In this document: piece by piece, positions 1-5,980 of the stretch
Position numbering within the stretch: position 1 is the stretch's first letter
Layout of the letters: the number at the start of each line of letters is the position of its first letter
Source of the DNA: JAVBOF01 sp031550915
GTDB taxonomy: Bacteria; Bacillota; Clostridia; Christensenellales; MGBC116941
DNA length: 13,244 nt
Assembly (NCBI GenBank): GCA_031550915.1
Contig: JAVBOF010000016.1
Span: forward strand, 1-13,244
Direction: 5' to 3'
Position numbers and translations under genes: made by a program
Notes under the pieces: generated by a model
What the model saw: the letters and a program-made list of their open reading frames with translations, nothing else
Told to the model about the DNA's origin: nothing
Databases searched by the model: none

Positions 1-1421
1 TTTTTTCAAAGCTTTTGATAATTTATCTCGTTATCCTTATTGTAGCAATTGCGCTGATGGGGATCATACAAACCAGACTCTACAGTTCTGAATACTTTAA
101 AACTACAGAAAAGAACATACATATGGAGCTGGAGGATACAGAGAACCTTTTGCGGCTATATTTCAATATGAGTATTCCGGATTCATTTGTTACATATGAG
201 CTTGAAAGCAAAGCCAAGAGGATGAACGCGTATCTGTGGATATTGGATAAATATGGCAGCTATGCTTTTTGGATTGCGCCGGAAGGAAGGATAGACGCGT
301 TCGGCACAAAGGTCTCGGCAGATTTTACCGATACTTATAAAGATGTGATTTCAGGAAATTCGATGCGTATGGCTACCATGAACGTTGACGGTATAGACGG
401 CAGTGTACTTGTACTTGGCGAGCCGTTGGTTGCGAACGATGGCTCCATATACGGCGCGCTATTTATGCTTAAGCATACCACGGAGCTGGAAGAGACTATA
501 AGCGGGATAATCCGGAGCTCATGGCTTGCCGCGCTCGTTATCGGCATTCTAGGATCGGTTCTGATATACTTTGCCGCAAGAAGTATATCACGCCCGTTAA
601 AACGGATGAACATATCCGCCGGCGTATTTGCTAAAGGCGATTTTTCCGCTAGGGTGGAGGTACAGGGAAAGGATGAGATAGCGGCGCTGTCTAAAAGTTT
701 TAATGCCATGGCGCAGGATCTGCAGGGGCTGGAAAATATGCGAAGGTCGTTTGTTGCGAATGTATCGCACGAATTGCGTGCGCCGATGGCCGCGATACAG
801 GGATATATACAGGGCATGAGCGATGGTACCATAGAAGTTGAGAAGCACGATTACTATTTCGGGATCGTGCTACGTGAAACACAGCGTCTCAGTAGGCTGG
901 TTTCCGAGTTGTTGCAGCTAACAAAACTTGAATCCGGCCAGTTTTTCCTGAACAGGGAAAAGTTGGACATAAATGAATTGATCCGGCGGACTTTGATAAC
1001 ATTTGAAAAAGCGATAGAGGATAAATGCCTGCAGGTAATTCTTGAATTTGAAGAGGAACGGTCGTTTGTCTATGCAGACAAGGAAAAGATCGCGCAGGTT
1101 TTAACAAACCTTATTGATAACGCCCAGAAGAATAATGAGATAGGCGGAAGGCTCATCATACGGACAAGGGAAAAGGACGACGATGTTCAGATCATGATAT
1201 CCAATGATGGGAAATATATACCGGAAGAACATTTGAAACGCATATTTGAAGAGTTTTATATAGTGGAAGAGGCTCGAACGCCAGGTGAAAGCGGTACGGG
1301 ACTGGGCTTGGCAATTGTAAAGAAGATAATTGAGCAGCATGAATCCGAGATTTTGGTAAAAAGCAAAGCAGGGGAATTGACGAGCTTTTTCTTTACTCTG
1401 CATAAGGCGGAAAGCAAATAA
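1..1421 (+). CDS. Two-component sensor histidine kinase (5'-truncated by window edge)
   Basis: This is a membrane sensor kinase that would autophosphorylate on His and pass the phosphate to a response regulator, presumably encoded just left of the window. The frame is open to the left edge and no ribosome site precedes the TTG at 15, so the start lies outside. Counting from that TTG: TM1 at about 2-18, an extracytoplasmic sensor region of about 150 residues, TM2 at about 170-188, HAMP at about 189-240, and a HisKA dimerisation domain with phosphoacceptor H252 in SHELRAP. The HATPase domain has its N-box around N369, a G1 region reading SNDGKYIP (396-403) and the G2 motif GTGLGLAIV (427-435). 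Two departures from the usual sequence are A256, where most HisKA kinases have Thr or Asn at H+4, and a G1 box without canonical DxGxG. The htrA gene follows after 118 bases, which suggests an envelope-stress kinase of CssS/CpxA type; this role is inferred from context. The family call is firm, the stimulus is unknown. Confidence 0.93.
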   Translation, partial: FSKLLIIYLVILIVAIALMGIIQTRLYSSEYFKTTEKNIHMELEDTENLLRLYFNMSIPDSFVTYELESKAKRMNAYLWILDKYGSYAFWIAPEGRIDAFGTKVSADFTDTYKDVISGNSMRMATMNVDGIDGSVLVLGEPLVANDGSIYGALFMLKHTTELEETISGIIRSSWLAALVIGILGSVLIYFAARSISRPLKRMNISAGVFAKGDFSARVEVQGKDEIAALSKSFNAMAQDLQGLENMRRSFVANVSHELRAPMAAIQGYIQGMSDGTIEVEKHDYYFGIVLRETQRLSRLVSELLQLTKLESGQFFLNREKLDINELIRRTLITFEKAIEDKCLQVILEFEEERSFVYADKEKIAQVLTNLIDNAQKNNEIGGRLIIRTREKDDDVQIMISNDGKYIPEEHLKRIFEEFYIVEEARTPGESGTGLGLAIVKKIIEQHESEILVKSKAGELTSFFFTLHKAESK

Positions 1422-1466
1422 AGCATTAAATATGAGCATGATAAGCTGAAAAATTAAAATATTGGT

Positions 1467-1490
1467 TTCAATTTGTTCATAATTTATTCA
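1467..1490 (+). promoter_or_regulatory. Candidate response-regulator site: three TTCA half-sites upstream of htrA
   Basis: TTCA occurs at 1467-1470, 1476-1479 and 1487-1490, that is at 9- and 11-base steps in AT-rich DNA, 50-73 bases before the htrA start. OmpR/PhoB-family regulators usually bind direct repeats at about one helical turn, and a kinase gene lies immediately upstream. I see no good sigma-A -35/-10 pair, as expected for an activator-dependent promoter. AT-rich DNA gives such repeats by chance, so this is weak. Confidence 0.25.
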
Positions 1491-1498
1491 AAATACAA

Positions 1499-1519
1499 GT
1501 CTATCATATAGCTATAGAC
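1499..1519. repeat. Inverted repeat in the htrA leader
   Basis: Six-base arms GTCTAT (1499-1504) and ATAGAC (1514-1519) are separated by 9 bases and end 8 bases before the GGGGGA ribosome site of htrA. It could be a repressor or regulator site or a small hairpin in the 5' leader. It has no T-run and is not a terminator. The arms are short enough to arise by chance. Confidence 0.3.
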
Positions 1520-1539
1520 ACAAGATTGGGGGACTTAAT

Positions 1540-3003
1540 ATGAACGATTTTGATGAATTCGATAACGGACATCGGACAGCGAGCAGACATAAATACTCAA
1601 CTACCTTTATAGTTGTTATTGTAGTTATCGCACTGCTGTGCATTGTTGCCGGCCTATCCTTTGGATATCTGATGGGTACGGCAAAACTGGCGCCAGCCAG
1701 CGCTGAAGCCACACAAAGTATTGCAGAGCCGACCATGCAGCCAGATGGAGCCAAGGACGATGCAAAAGAAGCAAACTCTTCCAATGTTACGAATAATGCT
1801 GAAGCTACGGATAAAGCGATTGACCGGCCCCAGGTAGCCCCACAGATCGGCGGCAGCCTACCGGCTTTGCAAAACAGCGGGAACCAGATCGTAGACGTTG
1901 TTGACGCTGTAAATAATTCTGTTGTTGTCATAACCAGCACCAAGACACAAAATGTAGATGAAGGCAGGGGAAACCGGTTCAGGTACGGCAGCTCATCGGG
2001 CGGTTCAGTCGGTTCAGGTTTCATCATCTCCAAAGACGGATACATAGTTACCAACAACCATCTTGTTGACGGTATGGATACGTTCGAAGTAACATTTGCC
2101 GATCAGGAGCATACAGAAATGCCGGTCAAAGCTACTTTGGTAGGCGTGGATCCGTCCAGTGACCTCGCGGTTTTGAAGGTGGAAAGAAGCAACCTTACAG
2201 TTGCCGCTTTGGGAGATTCCAATCAGGTCAAAGTAGGCCAAGTAGCTATAGCGATTGGAAGCCCTACCGGATCAGGATTTTCCAACTCTGTGACTGTAGG
2301 ATACATATCCGCATTGAATAGACAGGTAACATCCAGCAGCGTCAGATACCTGCAGACTGATGCGGCAATCAACCCCGGCAACAGCGGAGGACCGCTGCTG
2401 AATACCAAGGGCGAAGTTATTGGAATAAACACGCTGAAGACTGTTACTGCCGGATTTGATGAATCCGGGCAGTCAATATCCGCGGAAGGTCTGGGGTTTG
2501 CTATTCCGATAAGTGACGCAAAGCCCATAATAGAAGAGCTTATCGTTAAAGGCTCGTATGCCAAACCGGGCATTGGTGTTAGCGTAAGCGAAGTGACGGC
2601 AAAGATGGCTGAAGCTAATAAAATACCGCAGGGAGTCGGCGTTGTATCGGTGTACAATGATACTCCCGCTCAAAAAGCAGGTTTGAGGGCGAATGATATT
2701 ATCGTGGGAGTTGACGGCGGCACGATAAAGAGCTGGGATGAATTGAACGCTGTTCTAAAGACCAAAAAGATAGGAGATAAGATAAGCGTTAAGGTATGGC
2801 GCGAAGACAAGGAACTGGATTTGACTTTCGAGTTGATCGACATCAATTCCAGCCAATATACTACTGAAAGAACCCAGGATCGGCAAACGCCGCAAGATCC
2901 AATAAACCCGCCAGATAATGGAAACTATTTCGATGAGGGCAACGGCGGCGATAACAGTGACGGATTTACGATACCGTGGGATTGGTACAGGCAGATACCG
3001 TAG
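1540..3003 (+). CDS. htrA: Membrane-anchored HtrA/DegP-family serine protease with one PDZ domain
   Basis: This is a trypsin-fold protease for quality control of misfolded proteins outside the cytoplasmic membrane. The start is an ATG behind GGGGGA (1528-1533). Order of parts: a short charged cytoplasmic N-terminus, a TM anchor at about 22-46, a low-complexity Ala/Asp/Glu/Asn linker at about 50-115, then the protease domain with the triad H174 (TNNHLVDG), D208 (SSDLAVLKV) and S282 (GNSGGPL). One PDZ domain spans about 343-435 and an acidic Gly/Asn/Asp/Pro-rich tail about 436-487. All catalytic residues are present, so it should be active. At 487 residues it is somewhat longer than the usual 400-450 of Gram-positive HtrA because of the linker and tail. 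It follows a sensor kinase gene by 118 bases, recalling CssRS control of htrA in Bacillus. The bidirectional terminator at 3045-3072 ends the unit. Confidence 0.95.
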   Translation: MNDFDEFDNGHRTASRHKYSTTFIVVIVVIALLCIVAGLSFGYLMGTAKLAPASAEATQSIAEPTMQPDGAKDDAKEANSSNVTNNAEATDKAIDRPQVAPQIGGSLPALQNSGNQIVDVVDAVNNSVVVITSTKTQNVDEGRGNRFRYGSSSGGSVGSGFIISKDGYIVTNNHLVDGMDTFEVTFADQEHTEMPVKATLVGVDPSSDLAVLKVERSNLTVAALGDSNQVKVGQVAIAIGSPTGSGFSNSVTVGYISALNRQVTSSSVRYLQTDAAINPGNSGGPLLNTKGEVIGINTLKTVTAGFDESGQSISAEGLGFAIPISDAKPIIEELIVKGSYAKPGIGVSVSEVTAKMAEANKIPQGVGVVSVYNDTPAQKAGLRANDIIVGVDGGTIKSWDELNAVLKTKKIGDKISVKVWREDKELDLTFELIDINSSQYTTERTQDRQTPQDPINPPDNGNYFDEGNGGDNSDGFTIPWDWYRQIP

Positions 3004-3044
3004 AAGATTTACAATAGAAGACAAAGGATAAATGAACTGACAAA

Positions 3045-3072
3045 AAGAAGGGGCGGTATTCCGCCCCTTCTT
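3045..3072. terminator. Bidirectional intrinsic terminator between htrA and the zinc-ribbon gene
   Basis: A perfect 12-base-pair stem has arms at 3045-3056 (AAGAAGGGGCGG) and 3061-3072 and a TATT loop. On the minus strand the stem is followed by TTTTTG, a good U-run for the zinc-ribbon gene ending at 3119. On the plus strand the tail (TTCTTATAT) is poorer but usable for htrA, which ends at 3003. Confidence 0.88.
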
Positions 3073-3118
3073 ATATAAAGGATATCGCTTCGCATATAGC
3101 CATGCTTGAGGCGTTTTA

Positions 3119-3493
3119 TTATGGTACAGGGGAAGATGTCGCATCAGGGAGCGGCGCTTTTCTATCTGTATCGTTGAAATTTATGTAATTGTCGCCTTCT
3201 TCCTTTTTCTCGGAGAAGTTGAATTCGATGCTATTGAAAAAATGTTCCGCAAGCCCATACCATCCGCCGTATTTTTCTTTGACGTGGTTGTTTAAGGAAA
3301 ATCCGCAGATAATGACAGCAACTATCAAAACTATACATATTGCGGCAACGTACCAATTACGGCTGATGACACGTCTAGGCCTGTTGCTAGTATAAATGAA
3401 ATCACTGTTCGGTTGCTCATATATGGCATTGCCGCACCTTGTACAGTGCTCGGCGTCTTTTTTGTTCCTCGCATTACAATATGGACATCGCAC
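3119..3493 (-). CDS. Small zinc-ribbon membrane protein of unknown function
   Basis: This 124-residue protein starts with a zinc ribbon of two CxxC knuckles (C3, C6, C17, C20; CPYC and CTRCG). A basic stretch (RPRRVISR) follows, then one TM segment at about 48-66, then a roughly 58-residue C-terminal part that is acidic and Asn-rich and ends in a Pro/Ser-rich tail. The topology is probably ribbon inside, tail outside. The start is GTG at 3493, preceded by AAGGGGTGAG about 10 bases upstream; no nearby ATG fits the ribosome site. Zinc-ribbon plus single-TM proteins are common in Clostridia and mostly uncharacterised. The gene is convergent with htrA and divergent from the cysteine desulfurase gene, so it is its own unit. 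A role in sensing or regulating at the membrane would be a guess. Confidence 0.85.
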   Translation of the reverse strand: MRCPYCNARNKKDAEHCTRCGNAIYEQPNSDFIYTSNRPRRVISRNWYVAAICIVLIVAVIICGFSLNNHVKEKYGGWYGLAEHFFNSIEFNFSEKKEEGDNYINFNDTDRKAPLPDATSSPVP

Positions 3494-3517
3494 CAGTCGC
3501 TCACCCCTTAGTACACT

Positions 3518-3546
3518 ATTTTAATCAAAAATCCTTTTTTTAGCAA
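3518..3546 (-). promoter_or_regulatory. Candidate sigma-A promoter of the zinc-ribbon gene
   Basis: Read on the minus strand, TTGCTA (3546-3541) and TAAAAT (3523-3518) are separated by 17 bases, matching sigma-A consensus at 4/6 and 5/6. The predicted transcript would start about 18 bases before the GTG, leaving room for the ribosome site. The region is AT-rich, so chance is possible. Confidence 0.45.
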
Positions 3547-3570
3547 GAGAAATAATTAAATATAGTATTA

Positions 3571-3600
3571 TTGTAAGTAATATATCATTTATGATAGAAT
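3571..3600 (+). promoter_or_regulatory. Candidate sigma-A promoter of the cysteine desulfurase-thiI unit
   Basis: TTGTAA (3571-3576) and TAGAAT (3595-3600) are separated by 18 bases, 4/6 and 5/6 matches to sigma-A consensus. A perfect inverted repeat TATCAT-TT-ATGATA (3583-3596) lies in the spacer and overlaps the -10; it may be an operator or chance in AT-rich DNA. The leader to the ATG at 3619 would be only about 12 bases. Confidence 0.33.
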
Positions 3601-3618
3601 ACCGCAGGTGGTATAGAT

Positions 3619-4767
3619 ATGTCTGGAATTATATATCTTGATAACGCGGCGACTACATTTACTTTCAATGAGTCTCTTGAAGAAAGCCTTTCGTATCAGA
3701 GGGAATTATTTTATAATCCTTCCGCTTTATATGCAAAGGCGGTCGCTGTTTCAGAAAAGTTGGAAGGGTTTCGCACACATCTATCAGCATTGATGCCCTT
3801 GGGGTATAGCACAGTATTTACTTCCGGAGGAACCGAAGGTAACTGCACCGCTATATTCGGCGCACAGGCCGCCAACAGACGAAGGACGCATTTCATAACA
3901 TGTGAAACGGAACATCCCTCCGTTTACAATAGCTTTATGCGATTAAGGGATATGGGCATGGAGGTTGAAACTATAGGCGTCAACGGAGACGGAACGGCAG
4001 ATATGGAAGCTTTGAAGGACGCGGTTAGGGAAGATACTGTGCTGGTAAGCTTCATGCATGTAAATAATGAACTTGGCAGTATTAATGATATTGATGCTAT
4101 ATCTAAGCTGATAAAGGCTAAGAATAAGGATATATTGTTCCATAGCGACGGCGTTCAGGCCTTTGGCAGGATCCGGCCGGATACAGGTTGCGTGGATATG
4201 TATACGGTCAGCGCGCATAAGGTACATGGCGGCAAGGGAACAGGCGCGGTATTTATAAAAAAAGGTAAGAAGATCCTTCCTTTTTTGACTGGCGGCGGAC
4301 AGGAAGGCGGTATGCGCAGCGGCACGGAGAACATACCGGGGATATCCGCTTTGGCAGTGGCGTGTGAGGAGTTCAAAAAGAACGGAATCACATGGGCAGA
4401 AACGATGATGAAGAACAAAATGATACTTTATGGATATCTGCAGCAGGGCCTGGACGGCATACATGTCAACGGTCAGGAGCCCGCAAAGGCATGTCCTCAT
4501 ATCTTAAACGTATCCATAGAAGGGGTTCGTGGTGAGGTTTTGCTGCATGCGCTTGAAAAAGATGAAGTAATTATCGGGGTAGGGTCCGCGTGTTCATCCA
4601 GAAAGCGGGAACACAGGGTATTTGAGGCGTGCGGTTTAAGCAGGGAACGAGCTGAGAGCGCTGTAAGGTTGAGCCTGAATCCATTCAATACCGGGGAGGA
4701 AATGGCGAGGGCGGCTGAGTGCATTGTCAGGAACGCCAAAGAACTAAGGCGTTTTGGGAGGAGATAG
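3619..4767 (+). CDS. Cysteine desulfurase, NifS/IscS family (ThiI partner, NifZ-like)
   Basis: This PLP-dependent class V aminotransferase-fold enzyme takes sulfur from L-cysteine, leaving alanine and a protein persulfide. Visible landmarks are the N-terminal YLDNAATT, H99 in ETEHP (stacks on PLP), D177 and Q180 in HSDGVQ, the PLP-binding K201 in SAHKVHGGKG, RSGTEN (233-238) and the persulfide Cys C325 in GSACSS. At 382 residues it is full length and all key residues are present. The start is an ATG behind AGGTGG (3606-3611). The stop is 2 bases before the thiI start, so the two are translationally coupled. In Bacillus subtilis a dedicated desulfurase, NifZ, is encoded beside ThiI and feeds it for 4-thiouridine; the same job is inferred here. 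No scaffold gene such as iscU is nearby, which argues against a general Fe-S cluster role. Confidence 0.95.
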   Translation: MSGIIYLDNAATTFTFNESLEESLSYQRELFYNPSALYAKAVAVSEKLEGFRTHLSALMPLGYSTVFTSGGTEGNCTAIFGAQAANRRRTHFITCETEHPSVYNSFMRLRDMGMEVETIGVNGDGTADMEALKDAVREDTVLVSFMHVNNELGSINDIDAISKLIKAKNKDILFHSDGVQAFGRIRPDTGCVDMYTVSAHKVHGGKGTGAVFIKKGKKILPFLTGGGQEGGMRSGTENIPGISALAVACEEFKKNGITWAETMMKNKMILYGYLQQGLDGIHVNGQEPAKACPHILNVSIEGVRGEVLLHALEKDEVIIGVGSACSSRKREHRVFEACGLSRERAESAVRLSLNPFNTGEEMARAAECIVRNAKELRRFGRR

Positions 4768-4769
4768 AT

Positions 4770-5951
4770 TTGTACAACGTTATTTTGATACGCTACGGAG
4801 AGATACATCTCAAAGGCTATAACAGGCCTTTTTTTGAAAGACTCCTGCAAAAAAATATGCAATCTTCGTTAAGCGGGCTCAATTGCAGGGTAACTAAGGG
4901 AGACGGAAGGTATTATGCGGAAGGCCTGTGCGATAATGATTTTAATACGGCTGTAAACAGGCTGCAGAAGGTGTTTGGCGTACACAGTATAAGTCCGGCG
5001 GTCGAATGCGCCAAGGATTGGGAAATTATCTGTAAAAATACGTTGTCTCTACTGAAAGCCGAAGCGGGGAAACGCGGCGGTAATTTTACTTTCAAAGTAA
5101 TGGCCAAGAGGTCTGACAAAACATTTGTGATGGATTCTATGACCATATGCCGCGAGCTTGGACACGTTTGCCTTGAGGATGGGCCGGGGGGGATATCGGT
5201 GGATGTCAAAAAACCGGATGTTTATATCAGCGTTGAGATACGTGAAAAAGCATACATATACTGCGAAACCATCGAATGCGCAAAGGGCATGCCCGTAGGA
5301 TGTAACGGTAAAGCGATGCTTCTGCTCTCCGGCGGGATCGATAGCCCGGTCGCAGGATATATGATGGCGAAGCGCGGGCTTTCGTTGCAATGCGTGCATT
5401 TTTTCAGCTTCCCTTACACCGGCGAGCCGGCAAAACGTAAGGTTAGGGAACTTGCCTCTTTGCTTTCCGGATACTGTGGCGGGATAGAGCTGTATATGGT
5501 ACCGTTTACCGAGATACAGACACAGATCTATGAAAAATGCCGTGAGAAAAACCTAACGATAATCATGCGCAGATATATGATGAAGATAGCCGAAAGGCTT
5601 GCGCAAAATGGGTCATGCGGCGCGCTTGTTACCGGGGAGAGCGTTGGTCAGGTTGCAAGTCAGACGTTGGACAGCCTTGTATGCACCGATAACGCGGTGG
5701 ATATGCCGGTATTCCGCCCCTTGATAGGGTTCGATAAGCTGGAGATAATCGAGCTTTCCAAGAAGATCGGCACCTTTGAAACATCGATTTTACCATACGA
5801 GGACTGCTGTACTGTGTTTGTGCCAAAGCATCCCAGCACAAGGCCGAAGCTTGAGGATATCATTCGGGATGAACGGATCCTTGATGAAGAAAAGCTTTTA
5901 CAGGAAGCAATTGAAGCGGTTGAACAATATACTGTAAACGCAAATGGTTGA
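4770..5951 (+). CDS. thiI: tRNA 4-thiouridine synthase ThiI (short form without rhodanese domain)
   Basis: ThiI adenylates U8 of tRNA with ATP and replaces its oxygen with sulfur from a desulfurase persulfide. I place the start at TTG 4770, because GGAGGAGA (4757-4764) is correctly spaced and the protein then begins with the family's usual YNVILIRYGEIHLKG. The open frame extends 17 codons further upstream into the desulfurase gene but without family support. The 393 residues contain an N-terminal ferredoxin-like part (1-60), a THUMP domain (about 60-165) and a PP-loop ATPase domain with SGGIDS at 187-192. The conserved Cys pair lies at 346-347 in PYEDCCTVF, corresponding to the catalytic Cys344 region of E. 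coli ThiI. There is no C-terminal rhodanese domain, as is usual in Firmicutes, so sulfur must come directly from the desulfurase. The terminator at 5959-5980 follows at once. Confidence 0.96.
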   Translation: MYNVILIRYGEIHLKGYNRPFFERLLQKNMQSSLSGLNCRVTKGDGRYYAEGLCDNDFNTAVNRLQKVFGVHSISPAVECAKDWEIICKNTLSLLKAEAGKRGGNFTFKVMAKRSDKTFVMDSMTICRELGHVCLEDGPGGISVDVKKPDVYISVEIREKAYIYCETIECAKGMPVGCNGKAMLLLSGGIDSPVAGYMMAKRGLSLQCVHFFSFPYTGEPAKRKVRELASLLSGYCGGIELYMVPFTEIQTQIYEKCREKNLTIIMRRYMMKIAERLAQNGSCGALVTGESVGQVASQTLDSLVCTDNAVDMPVFRPLIGFDKLEIIELSKKIGTFETSILPYEDCCTVFVPKHPSTRPKLEDIIRDERILDEEKLLQEAIEAVEQYTVNANG

Positions 5952-5958
5952 CAAAATA

Positions 5959-5980
5959 AAAAAGCCCTCGGGGGCTTTTT
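5959..5980. terminator. Bidirectional intrinsic terminator between thiI and the penicillin-binding protein gene
   Basis: A 9-base-pair stem (AAAAAGCCC at 5959-5967, GGGCTTTTT at 5972-5980) has a TCGG loop and T-runs in both directions (TTTTTC on plus, TTTTTTATTTT on minus). It starts 8 bases after the thiI stop and directly abuts the minus-strand TAG stop at 5983-5981. Confidence 0.9.

Noticed and set aside
15..17. TTG at 15 as the start of the histidine kinase
   Set aside because: No ribosome site precedes it and the frame is open to the edge with a plausible FSKLL lead into the first membrane segment, so the gene is cut by the window.
1512..2057. 181-codon minus-strand reading frame inside htrA
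   Set aside because: It lies antisense to a protease with full catalytic motifs, has no ribosome site and resembles no family. The other long antisense frames (335-832, 2223-2657, 3943-4500, 7068-7412) are rejected for the same reason.
4719..4769. Upstream extension of thiI within the desulfurase gene
   Set aside because: The extra 17 residues do not look like ThiI, whereas TTG 4770 has a well-placed GGAGG and gives the usual N-terminus.
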